A stretch of DNA of 64,000 bases from Streptoverticillium olivoreticuli subsp. olivoreticuli. Lineage in GTDB: Bacteria; Actinomycetota; Actinomycetes; Streptomycetales; Streptomycetaceae. The stretch spans positions 2,232,001-2,296,000 of the forward strand of contig NZ_CP031455.1 of the NCBI RefSeq assembly GCF_003391135.1, read 5' to 3'. The notes below the pieces were generated by a model. It was given only the letters and a program-made list of their open reading frames with translations. It had not been told where the DNA came from and searched no databases. The position numbers were made by a program, and so were the translations under genes. This document shows, piece by piece, positions 56,184-63,693 of this stretch (the first letter of the stretch is position 1; every line of letters starts with the position of its first letter).

Positions 56184-57201
56184 CCGGAGCCACCGGTTCG
56201 GTGGCCGCCGGGACGCGCGTCTCGGCGACGGCCAGCCCCGCCACCGCGCACAGCAGCACCGCCGTGCCCAGCGCGGTCGCGGCGGTCAGGTGTTCACCGA
56301 GCAGCAGCACCGCGATGACGGCGGCCGTGACCGGCTCCAGGAGCGTGACCACCGTGACGGTGGTGGCCCGTACGACGGCGAGGCCCGCGAAGAACAGCGC
56401 GTAGGCGAGCGCGGTCGGCACGCTCACCAGATACGCCGTCATCGCCAGCGTGCGGCCCAGTTCACGGGTGTGCGGCCACAGGCCCTCGACGGCCGCGAGC
56501 GGCAGCAGGCACGCCGCGCTGACCGCGAAGGACGTCAGCGTCGTGGTGAAGGGGTCCGACGCGCGCCCGGTGCGCCCCACGTGACGGCCGTGGACGGTGA
56601 CGACCGCGTACCCGGCGGCGGAGAGCAGCGCCAGCCCCACCCCGGCGGGGCGCACCGCGCCCGTGCCGTCGTTGCCGAGCATCAGCACGGCCAGCCCGGC
56701 GAAGGCGCCGGACACCGCCGGCCGGCCGCCCGCGCCGAGCCGTTCACCCATGAACAGCCGCCCGCCCAGCGCCGCCAGCACCGGCGCGGCGCCCAGCGTG
56801 ACGACGGTGCCGACGGTGACGCCGGTCGCCTGGACCGCCGCGAAGTAGGCGGCCTGGAAGACGGTGAGCCCGGCACCGGTGACGAGCAGGCGCGCGCACC
56901 GGCTCCGCGTCGTCTCGTGGGTCCGGGCGGGGTGCGCTCCGTCCGGTCGCGTACGGCGCGGCATCAACGCCCGGACGACCAGCAGGAGTACGAGGCCACC
57001 GGCCGTGCGCCAGAAGGTGAGCGCCATCGGCCCGAGCCCGCTGCTGCCCATGATCAGGTCGGCGCAGGGGCCCGTGGTCCCCCAGGAAGTGGCCGCGAAG
57101 GCGACGTAGAGGAGCCCCCGGGCGACGGGAAGCCGCCGGGCGGGGCGGGGCGCCGTGCCCGAAGACGGGCAGGACGAAAGAGAGGAAGGGACGGACTGCA
57201 T
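56170..57201 (-). CDS. EamA/DMT family transporter with structured mRNA leader
   Basis: A 343-residue ten-segment drug/metabolite transporter (two EamA repeats; [23 protein letters not shown] opens the first). The ATG at 57201 is chosen for GGGAG 8 nt upstream; two upstream in-frame starts lack ribosome sites and run into the leader. A promoter-like TTGTCC-N18-TAGGGT about 155 bp upstream, an 11-codon mini-ORF and a strong hairpin suggest control in the leader RNA. It converges on and overlaps the PPOX gene by 14 bp. Confidence 0.9.
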   Translation of the reverse strand: MQSVPSSLSSCPSSGTAPRPARRLPVARGLLYVAFAATSWGTTGPCADLIMGSSGLGPMALTFWRTAGGLVLLLVVRALMPRRTRPDGAHPARTHETTRSRCARLLVTGAGLTVFQAAYFAAVQATGVTVGTVVTLGAAPVLAALGGRLFMGERLGAGGRPAVSGAFAGLAVLMLGNDGTGAVRPAGVGLALLSAAGYAVVTVHGRHVGRTGRASDPFTTTLTSFAVSAACLLPLAAVEGLWPHTRELGRTLAMTAYLVSVPTALAYALFFAGLAVVRATTVTVVTLLEPVTAAVIAVLLLGEHLTAATALGTAVLLCAVAGLAVAETRVPAATEPVAPVSGR

Positions 57202-57264
57202 GACTGGTTCTCCCGCGGAAGACATGAGGTGATCGCGTGGTCCCTGTGCGGGCAGCGGCGATCC

Positions 57265-57286
57265 GCCCGGGGGTGACACCCCGGGC
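57265..57286 (-). terminator. Strong hairpin, terminator or attenuator
   Basis: Perfect 8-bp stem GCCCGGGG/CCCCGGGC with a 6-nt loop. It lies after the mini-ORF stop and 64 nt before the EamA transporter start on the minus strand, so it may end transcription from the upstream EamA gene or act as a conditional attenuator. Confidence 0.55.
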
Positions 57287-57313
57287 CCGGTCCTCCGGGA
57301 GCGGCCGCCCGCG

Positions 57314-57349
57314 CTAGACGGCGGGAGGCGGCAGAACAGTCATCGGCAT
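57314..57349 (-). CDS. Mini-ORF, candidate leader peptide [11 protein letters not shown]
   Basis: An 11-codon reading frame starting 7 nt after a TAGGGT -10 element, with no ribosome site of its own, so it would be read from a leaderless transcript. It contains three consecutive prolines, a sequence on which ribosomes slow without EF-P. A hairpin follows 27 nt after its stop. Not proven to be translated; too short for statistics. Confidence 0.35.
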   Translation of the reverse strand: MPMTVLPPPAV

Positions 57350-57356
57350 GACGGGC

Positions 57357-57386
57357 ACCCTACGCGGACCTTGATCCGCTGGACAA
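57357..57386 (-). promoter_or_regulatory. Promoter TTGTCC-N18-TAGGGT
   Basis: On the minus strand TTGTCC (57381-57386), an 18-nt spacer and TAGGGT (57357-57362) match the principal Streptomyces promoter consensus (TTGACN / TANNNT) well. The TAG of the -10 hexamer is also the stop codon of the upstream EamA gene. The expected transcription start is at or next to the mini-ORF ATG. Confidence 0.6.
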
Positions 57387-58352
57387 CTCCCCTTCGGCCG
57401 CGGCCGGGGCGCCCTCGCCCCGGGCCACCGGCTCCGGCACGGCCGCCTTGGGCGTCGACCGCTGCGCGATGAAGGCACCCAGCAGCACCACGGCCCCACC
57501 GATCGTCTGCGGTACGGAGAGGCTCTCGCCCAGCAGCACCCAGGCCAGCACGGTGGCGACGACCGCTTCCAGACACGCGACCACCCCGGCCACCTGCGGC
57601 GACAGCCGGCGTACGGAGATCACGCCGGTGAGATACGCGGCGACGGTCGCGATCAGCACGATCCAGGCGAGCAGCAGCGCGGCCGGAATCCCGCTTCCCT
57701 GCATATATGCCGTCCCGGTCAGCACCGACCAGTCCATGCCCCAGGGGCGCGCGACAACGGTCAGCAGAAGAGCGCCGACGAGAAGCCCGTAGGCGATGAC
57801 ACCGACGGGGTCGGCGGGCTCCTCGCCGTCACCGCCGTGGTCGGCCAGGACGAAATAGCCCACCTGGCAGCCCGCGGCACCGAGGGCGAGCAGCAGGCCC
57901 ACCGCGTCGAAGCTCAGCCCCGACCAGATCTCGACCACACAGGCGAGACCGCCGACGGCGAGGAGGACGCCCACGGCCGCGGACCGGCTCACCGGCCGCC
58001 GCTGGACGAAGCGCACCCAGCCGAGCACCAGCGCGGGGGCGAGGTATTCGATGAGCAGGGCCACGCCGACGGGGATGCGCGAGATCGCCGCGAAGTAGCA
58101 CGCCTGGACTCCGGCGACGCCCAGCAGTCCGAATCCGGCGAGCAGCGCCGGACGGCGGGTCACCAGGGCCCGGTGGCGCCAGGCGGCGGGCAGCATGACC
58201 AGCGCCGCCCCGGCCACCCGCAGCCACACGACATGGAGCGGGTCGAGGCCCGCCTGTATCAGCGGCTTGGCCGCCACACCCGATCCGCCGAACGCGAGCG
58301 CCGACACGACGGCCGGCCCCAGACCGGTGCTTCTCCCCCGGGATCTCTCCAT
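57360..58352 (-). CDS. EamA/DMT family transporter
   Basis: A 330-residue ten-segment EamA protein of the RhaT/YdcZ-like exporter group (AVVSALAFGGSGVAAKPLIQAGLDP opening). Cytosolic Glu/Ala/Ser-rich C-terminal tail. It lies 12 nt after a Clp_N-domain gene and may be co-transcribed with it. Its stop codon is embedded in the -10 element of the next transporter's promoter. Confidence 0.9.
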   Translation of the reverse strand: MERSRGRSTGLGPAVVSALAFGGSGVAAKPLIQAGLDPLHVVWLRVAGAALVMLPAAWRHRALVTRRPALLAGFGLLGVAGVQACYFAAISRIPVGVALLIEYLAPALVLGWVRFVQRRPVSRSAAVGVLLAVGGLACVVEIWSGLSFDAVGLLLALGAAGCQVGYFVLADHGGDGEEPADPVGVIAYGLLVGALLLTVVARPWGMDWSVLTGTAYMQGSGIPAALLLAWIVLIATVAAYLTGVISVRRLSPQVAGVVACLEAVVATVLAWVLLGESLSVPQTIGGAVVLLGAFIAQRSTPKAAVPEPVARGEGAPAAAEGELSSGSRSA

Positions 58353-58364
58353 GGGGGCAGCATT

Positions 58365-58982
58365 TCAGTTGGCGACAGGACTGTCACCCCTTTCACTCAT
58401 GACAGCTGTCGGCTCATGAGCTGTGGCGTCGAGTCGCGCGACGAGCAGATCGGTGTCGACCCCGGCTCTGCGCAGCACCTCGGCGGCCCGGCAGCCGCGG
58501 TCCCGGGCGAGAGCGGCGAGCAGGTCGACCCCTTCGGCCCGCTCCGCACCCCGCGCGCAGGCCCGGGCGAGCGCGCCCTCCATCGCCGCGGCCGCGGCGG
58601 GCGACCAGTCCGGCGACCGGCCGACGGGGAACGCGGGCAGCGCGCCGGAGTCCTCGGCCGTGCCGCTCCAGCGCAGCCCGTAGCCGATGGTCCGCTGGAC
58701 GAGATAGCCGAGCAGCCGTACGACCGCGCCCGCACCGCCCTCCTCCAGCGACCGCCGCGCCTCCGGGTCCGCCTCGAGCAGCGTGTGCAGCAGGTGGGCG
58801 GTGTCGATCTGACGGTCGGCGTCGCGCACGGCGCGCCTGCGGGCACCCGCGGCCGCCGAGGCCAGCTCGATGCTGAACCGGCCCGCGCAGACGGTGCCGG
58901 CCGGTCCGCTGTCACATGTACGGCTTTGCACCCTTCCACCCCACCAGGAACGCGCCGTCGGAGCATCCCCGGCGGGAAGCAT
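58365..58982 (-). CDS. Orphan Clp N-terminal domain protein
   Basis: A 205-residue protein made of two Clp_N repeats (FSIELASAAAGARRRAVRDADRQIDTAHLLHTLLE and a second around 135-190 with EGVDLLAALARDRGCRAAEVL). There is no AAA ATPase domain, so it cannot be a chaperone by itself; it resembles ClpS/ClpC-adaptor-like orphan proteins that may present substrates to ClpC. The start is uncertain: ATG at 58982 lacks a ribosome site and a GTG near 58931 is possible. It precedes an EamA gene by 12 nt. Confidence 0.75.
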   Translation of the reverse strand: MLPAGDAPTARSWWGGRVQSRTCDSGPAGTVCAGRFSIELASAAAGARRRAVRDADRQIDTAHLLHTLLEADPEARRSLEEGGAGAVVRLLGYLVQRTIGYGLRWSGTAEDSGALPAFPVGRSPDWSPAAAAAMEGALARACARGAERAEGVDLLAALARDRGCRAAEVLRRAGVDTDLLVARLDATAHEPTAVMSERGDSPVAN

Positions 58983-59118
58983 TCGCGCATCCGACGAGAG
59001 GTGGGCACGGGCGGCGGGCGCCTCCTCCTTGAGGAGGACAAAGGGCGGACGCGTCTCAGGGACGCCGGTGCCCCCGCGGGAGATCCCGCGGGGGCACCGG
59101 CTCCTCGGCTCCGTGACC

Positions 59119-59736
59119 TCAGCCCTCGTCGGCGAGGATCAGATAGAGCTTCTTGCGCGATTCGTTGACGATCTCCAGCGCCTTCTGACGCTGCTCCTTG
59201 CTGCCGGTCTTCCAGACCTGCCCGAAGGCCTCCATCAGCCCGAAGCCCGCCTGCCGGATCTCCTGCATCGCCTCCCAGTCGACCCCTCGGCCGACCTCTT
59301 CCCAAGGCGTCTGCGAGCCCGCGTCCGCCTCGGTGCGGCCCGCGTCGGTGAGCGTGAACAGCTTCTTGCCGCCCTCGCTCACGCTCTCGATCAGGCCCTC
59401 GTCCTCCAGCATCTGGAGCGTCGGGTAGACGGAGCCGGGGCTCGGCTTCCAGGCGCCGCCGCTGCGTTCGGCGATCTCCCGGATCATCTCGTAGCCGTGC
59501 ATCGGCCGGTCCTTCAGCAGCGCCAGGATCGACGCGCGCACATCACCGCGCCGGGCCCTGCCGCCCGGGCCGCCGCCGCGCCCGCGCCCCCACGGTCCCC
59601 CGCCGCCGAACGGCGGGCCGCCGAAGCCGGGCCCGAAGGGACCGAAGGCGGCGCGCCGCCCCTCGAAGTCGCCCCGGCCGCGCCGACCGGGTCCGTGGTG
59701 CTCGTGCTCATGTCCGTGTCCTTGTGAACGCCACAC
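59119..59736 (-). CDS. PadR family transcriptional regulator
   Basis: A 205-residue PadR regulator. A His/Gly/Arg-rich low-complexity N-terminus (residues 5-65, with GHGHEHEHHGPGRRGRG and Gly-Pro-Phe repeats) precedes the PadR winged helix (RASILALLKDRPMHGYEMI ... PSPGSVYPTLQMLEDEGLI) and a C-terminal dimerisation helix. The GTG start has GGGAGGA upstream. The His-rich start may bind metal. Divergent from a PhzF-like gene, with a CGATATATCG palindrome between them. Confidence 0.9.
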   Translation of the reverse strand: MWRSQGHGHEHEHHGPGRRGRGDFEGRRAAFGPFGPGFGGPPFGGGGPWGRGRGGGPGGRARRGDVRASILALLKDRPMHGYEMIREIAERSGGAWKPSPGSVYPTLQMLEDEGLIESVSEGGKKLFTLTDAGRTEADAGSQTPWEEVGRGVDWEAMQEIRQAGFGLMEAFGQVWKTGSKEQRQKALEIVNESRKKLYLILADEG

Positions 59737-59774
59737 GACGTTCCTCCCATCGTTGATCGGTCGCGATACTTCAA

Positions 59775-59784
59775 CGATATATCG
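59775..59784. promoter_or_regulatory. Palindrome upstream of padR, candidate operator
   Basis: CGATATATCG, a perfect 10-bp A+T-centred palindrome 39 bp upstream of the padR start, inside a larger inverted arrangement (GATCGGT ... ACCGATC, 59755-59794). It probably mediates autoregulation, as is common for PadR proteins. Confidence 0.5.
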
Positions 59785-59859
59785 GAACCGATCGAACGAC
59801 AACACCTTTCCGGTCCAGTTCCCAGGCATTGGCTCTGGCCTGTGGCTTTGCCGGGCTTC

Positions 59860-59865
59860 TACGGT
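59860..59865 (+). promoter_or_regulatory. Putative -10 element for leaderless PhzF-like gene
   Basis: TACGGT, six bases, then ATG: TANNNT at the spacing expected for a leaderless mRNA. No Shine-Dalgarno site is present, and no clear -35 hexamer. Confidence 0.35.
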
Positions 59866-59871
59866 CCCGTC

Positions 59872-60687
59872 ATGCGGATACGAATCGTCGACGCCTTCAC
59901 CGACCGCCCCTTCGCCGGAAATCCGGCCGGGGTCCTCCTCTTCGACTCCGACGCCTTCCCCGACGACGACCGGCTCCAACGGATCGCCGCCGAGGTCAAC
60001 CTCTCCGAGACCGCGTTCGCCCGCCGACTGCCCGACGGCGGCGACGCGGACTGGGCGCTGCGCTGGTTCACCCCGGTCGCGGAGGTCGACATGTGCGGCC
60101 ACGCCACGCTCGCCACCGCGCACGTCCTGCACACGACGGGGGCCGCCACCGGGACCGTGCGCTTCTCCGCCCGCTGCGGGATCCTCACCGCGACCGCGCA
60201 CGAGGACGGCTCGATCACCCTGGACTTCCCCACCGCGCCGCTCACCCCGACCGCCCCTCCCGAGGGTGTCGCGACGGCTCTGGGCGCCGAACCGGTCGGC
60301 ACCCACGACACCGGCCCGAACATCGGCGACCTGCTGGTGGAGCTCGCCGACGAGAAGGCCGTACGGGCGCTGGCCCCCGACACCGCGGCGCTCGGCCGGC
60401 ATTCCCGCCGGGGCATCATCGCCACCGCCGCGGCGGAGGACCCCTCGCGCGGCTACGACTACGTCTCGCGCTGCTTCTTCCCCAACGTCGGCATCGACGA
60501 GGACCCCGTCACGGGCAGCGCGCACACCGCGCTGGCCCCGTTCTGGTCCGCCCGCCTGGGCCGCGAGGACCTGACGGGCCTCCAGGCGTCCGCGCGCACC
60601 GGTCTCGTACGCACCTCGGTGCGCGGCGACCGCACACTGCTGACCGGCACCGCCGTCACCGTCATCGACGGCGAACTGCTCGCCTAG
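59872..60687 (+). CDS. PhzF family isomerase/epimerase-like protein
   Basis: A 271-residue PhzF-fold protein. The catalytic Glu46 lies in NLSETAF and the second-half signature GIDEDPVTGSAHTALAPFW is intact; DMCGHATLATAHVL is also typical. Members isomerise small acids, as PhzF does in phenazine formation, but no phenazine genes are near. Ends before a very stable terminator. Confidence 0.92.
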   Translation: MRIRIVDAFTDRPFAGNPAGVLLFDSDAFPDDDRLQRIAAEVNLSETAFARRLPDGGDADWALRWFTPVAEVDMCGHATLATAHVLHTTGAATGTVRFSARCGILTATAHEDGSITLDFPTAPLTPTAPPEGVATALGAEPVGTHDTGPNIGDLLVELADEKAVRALAPDTAALGRHSRRGIIATAAAEDPSRGYDYVSRCFFPNVGIDEDPVTGSAHTALAPFWSARLGREDLTGLQASARTGLVRTSVRGDRTLLTGTAVTVIDGELLA

Positions 60688-60709
60688 ACGCGCCTAGACG
60701 GGGCGGAAC

Positions 60710-60750
60710 GCGATGGGGCGGGGGCCGCCGGACGGCCCCCGCCCCATCGC
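60710..60750. terminator. 18-bp perfect bidirectional terminator hairpin
   Basis: Arms 60710-60727 and 60733-60750 are perfectly complementary over 18 bp (GCGATGGGGCGGGGGCCG and its complement) around the 5-nt loop CCGGA. It sits between the convergent stops of the PhzF-like and CPBP genes. Confidence 0.85.
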
Positions 60751-60758
60751 ACCGTGGG

Positions 60759-61595
60759 TCACGCCGTGGGCAGCCAGCCCACCTTGCCCGCGAGCAGCGC
60801 GTAACCGACGAAGGCCACGATGTCGATCAGGGCGTGCGCGGCGACCAGCGGCCCGACCCGCCCCCAGCGCCGGTAGAGCAGCACGAACACGACGCCCATC
60901 ACCATGTTGCCGATGAACCCGCCGATCCCCTGGTACAGGTGGTACGAGCCGCGCAGCACGGCGCTCGCCGCCAGGGCCGCCATCGGCGTCCAGCCCAGCT
61001 GCCCCAGCCGGCGCAGGAGATAGCCGACGACCACGACCTCCTCCAGCACGGCGTTCTGCACGGCGGAGGCGATCAGGACAGGCAGCTTCCACCACACGTC
61101 GGGCAGCGACTCGGGCACCACCGTCAGGTTGAACCCCGCGGCCCGTACGCCGAGGTAGAAGAGCAGCCCGGTGCCGCCGATGGCCGCCGCGACCGCCGTG
61201 CCCCGGGCCAGGTCGGAGCCGGGGCGCCGCCGGTCGAAGCCGATGGCCCGCAGGCCCGCGCCCTCGCGGAGCAGCAGGTGGGCGACGAGGAAGACGGGCA
61301 CCAGCGCGGTCGCGATGCCGAAGACCTGCCAGGCGAGGTCCAGCCAGGGGCGGCCGGGGGCGTGCGAGGCGTTGAGCCGGGCGGCCTGTTGCTCCAGGCC
61401 GCCGGGGCGGGTGGCCGCTCCGACGAAGCTGATCAGCGAGGACACGGCGCTGGCCCCGAGCGACAGGGCCAGGACGAGGAGGGTCTCCCCGCCCAGCAGC
61501 CGGCGGGCGGCCGCCTCGGCGCTCGGCAGGGTGCCGACTTCACCCCGCCCGTTCTGCGGCACGACCGCCTCCACCTTGCGTATCCCCAGCGTCAT
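60759..61595 (-). CDS. CPBP family intramembrane metalloprotease
   Basis: A 278-residue membrane protein with about eight hydrophobic segments. CPBP (Abi) motifs are present: LEEVVVVGYLLRRL (metal-binding Glu pair), RGSYHLYQG with His, and a terminal AAHALIDI with His. These form a Rce1-like glutamic protease site within the membrane. The substrate is unknown; some members process peptides or confer bacteriocin immunity. ATG at 61595 follows GGGGG; an upstream in-frame extension is not conserved-looking. Confidence 0.88.
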   Translation of the reverse strand: MTLGIRKVEAVVPQNGRGEVGTLPSAEAAARRLLGGETLLVLALSLGASAVSSLISFVGAATRPGGLEQQAARLNASHAPGRPWLDLAWQVFGIATALVPVFLVAHLLLREGAGLRAIGFDRRRPGSDLARGTAVAAAIGGTGLLFYLGVRAAGFNLTVVPESLPDVWWKLPVLIASAVQNAVLEEVVVVGYLLRRLGQLGWTPMAALAASAVLRGSYHLYQGIGGFIGNMVMGVVFVLLYRRWGRVGPLVAAHALIDIVAFVGYALLAGKVGWLPTA

Positions 61596-61698
61596 GGGCC
61601 CCCAGCTTGTCAAACGCCGGGCGGGCTGGGAAATCCAGCCCGCCGACGGGGAGTCCGGGGACACGCGGTGCGGGCGCGTCAGAGGGAGGGACCCGCCG

Positions 61699-63201
61699 TC
61701 AGCTCCCCAGCCCCGCCCTCCACAGGTGCACCGGCTCCCCCGTGCGCATCAGCTCGCAGTACCGACGCGTGGTGGCGGCCAGGGCCTTGTCCCGCCCCAA
61801 CCCCCGCTCCAGCGCCCGGTGGTACGTGGCCGCCTGCCAGGACGCCCCGTTCGTCCGGCGCGCGCAGCGGCCTTCGATGACGCCGAGATAGCGGTCGCGG
61901 TCGGCGGGTTCGACGCCCCACGCGTCGAGCCCGGCGGCGGCCAGCGGCAGCAGTTCCTCCTGGACGAGCCGCACGGCGGGCATCCGTACGAGCGGCGCGT
62001 TCCGGCCGCCCTTCGGCCAGCGCAGCCAGGCGTCGATGCCGTGGCGGCATGCGGTGTCGAAGTTGTCCGCGGCGACCGCGAAGGGCATCCGGGTCCACAC
62101 CGGGCGGGACTCCTCCGCGAGCGCGCGGATCAGCCCGTAGTAGAAGGCGGCGTTGGCGATGACATCGGTGACCGTGGGGCCCGCGGGCAGCACCCTGTTC
62201 TCGACCCGCAGGTGGGGGACGCCGTCGGCTATCCCGTAGACCGGCCGGTTCCAGCGGTAGACCGTGCCGTTGTGCAGGATCAGTTCGTTCAGCGCGGGCA
62301 CCTTGCCCTCCTCCAGCGCCCGGAGCGGGTCCTCCGGGTGGGAGATGGGCAGCAGCGGCGGGAAGAAGCGCAGGTTCTCCTCGAAGAGGTCGTACGCCGA
62401 ATCGATCCAGCGCTCCCCGAACCAGGTCCGCGGCCGGACCCCCTGCGCCTTCAGCTCGGGCGGGCGGGTGTCCGTGGACTGCACGAACAGCGGCGGCCGG
62501 GACTCGCGCCACAGTTCCCGCCCGAAGAGGAAGGGCGAGTTGGCCCCGACGGCGATCTGGGCGGCGGCGACGACCTGGGCGGCGTTCCACACGGCGGCGA
62601 ACCGGCGCGGGGTGACCTGGAGGTGCAACTGCACGGAGGTGCAGGCGGATTCGGGGGCGATCGAGCCCGCGGTGCAGGTCAGCCGCTCCACGCCCTCGAT
62701 GTCGATGGTGAAGTGCTCGCCCCGCGCGGCGACCACCTGGTCGTTGAGCAGCGCGTAGCGGTGGTCGTCGGAGAGGTTCGAGGAGACCAGGTGCCGGTCC
62801 TCCAGGGTCGGCAGAATGCCGATCATCACAATCCCCGAATCGACCTCCATAGCCTTGCGGTCGGCATAGGAAAGCCCGGTGCGCAACTCCTCGGAGAGCT
62901 GGTCGAGAACCCGCCCGGAGAGCTGGTGGGGGACAATGTTCACTTCGAGGTTGAAGCGGCCGAGTTCGGTCTGGAAATCCCCACTGGCGATACGTTTCAG
63001 CACTTCCGAGTTCACCATGCTCGGCATCCCGTCGGGTCCCGCGAGATTCAGCTCGATCTCCAGGCCCATAAGATTCCGGGGCCGGTCGAACCGCTTCTCC
63101 GCCAGCAGCCGCGCCAGCGCGTCCAGGCACTGCCGGAGCTTGTCCCGGTGGCGTTGCCGGTCGGCGAGGTCGAACCCCTCGGCCACCAGCTTCTCACCCA
63201 T
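61699..63201 (-). CDS. Glutamate-cysteine ligase family (GCS2-like) protein
   Basis: A 500-residue protein with the carboxylate-amine/thiol ligase fold: GLEIELNLAG near residue 46 supplies metal-binding Glu residues, and TAGSIAPESACTSVQLHLQV (about 165) and LRVENRVLPAGP (about 325) are family blocks. It should form gamma-glutamyl amides. Because Streptomyces uses mycothiol, not glutathione, the true substrate may be another amine or thiol. The start has GGAGGG 7 nt upstream. A long 490-bp region separates it from the next divergent gene. Confidence 0.85.
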   Translation of the reverse strand: MGEKLVAEGFDLADRQRHRDKLRQCLDALARLLAEKRFDRPRNLMGLEIELNLAGPDGMPSMVNSEVLKRIASGDFQTELGRFNLEVNIVPHQLSGRVLDQLSEELRTGLSYADRKAMEVDSGIVMIGILPTLEDRHLVSSNLSDDHRYALLNDQVVAARGEHFTIDIEGVERLTCTAGSIAPESACTSVQLHLQVTPRRFAAVWNAAQVVAAAQIAVGANSPFLFGRELWRESRPPLFVQSTDTRPPELKAQGVRPRTWFGERWIDSAYDLFEENLRFFPPLLPISHPEDPLRALEEGKVPALNELILHNGTVYRWNRPVYGIADGVPHLRVENRVLPAGPTVTDVIANAAFYYGLIRALAEESRPVWTRMPFAVAADNFDTACRHGIDAWLRWPKGGRNAPLVRMPAVRLVQEELLPLAAAGLDAWGVEPADRDRYLGVIEGRCARRTNGASWQAATYHRALERGLGRDKALAATTRRYCELMRTGEPVHLWRAGLGS

Positions 63202-63693
63202 CGCAGCGCCCTCCTCACCTGGGCCGCCCGCGGCGTCGGCGGCCCGCGTCACGGTCGATGATGCCCAGCCAATGTGATCGATAACGCCCCGTCGGCACCG
63301 CATGCCCGGTAGGCTCTGCGAGGCGTGCGCCGTGGCACATTCCGTCGGCATGGTGCAATACTCCGGTTTTGCGCATTGCGCTGGTGATAAACACCGACGA
63401 GATCCAGCCTACCCTCCCCGGTGAATAACCCGAGGCGAGGGAAGAGAATTCGGCACAGAATCACCGAAACCACCCTTGGGCGATGCACCGGATTTCCTCT
63501 TGCGAGAAATACTCGCGACAGCTAGCCGAAACACCATGTGAACATGTGTCGTATAAACTTCGGAACAGGGCAGAGAGCAGCGCCCCGGCCCCGGCAGTCG
63601 GTACGGTCCCCGGCCCCCTCTGACCCCGCACGCCGACAGCGTCGTCCGCACCTGCCCAGCACCACGTGTCTCCGAAGTGAGAGGCGACCCACC
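63202..63693. other. Long divergent intergenic region
   Basis: 492 bp, distinctly A+T-richer than the flanks between 63350 and 63560. It contains GCGAG-N5-CTCGC (63502-63516), CATGT-GA-ACATG (63535-63546) and a TATAAA stretch just after it, all possible parts of a regulated promoter for the plus-strand gene; the ribosome site GAGAGG precedes 63694. No supported gene inside. Confidence 0.5.

Larger units (their letters stand above)
57202..57349 (-). promoter_or_regulatory. Putative regulatory mRNA leader of EamA transporter
   Basis: 148 nt between the predicted transcription start and the transporter start. It contains a leaderless 11-codon ORF, the 57265-57286 hairpin and further GC-rich pairing potential, followed by an unpaired-looking GGGAG site. 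The layout suits peptide- or ligand-dependent attenuation. No known riboswitch class was recognised. Confidence 0.4.

Noticed and set aside
59737..60525. Upstream extension of the PadR frame over the PhzF-like gene
   Set aside because: Antisense to phzF-like coding sequence with Gly/Val/Arg-rich translation; a GTG with a strong ribosome site at 59736 is the better start.
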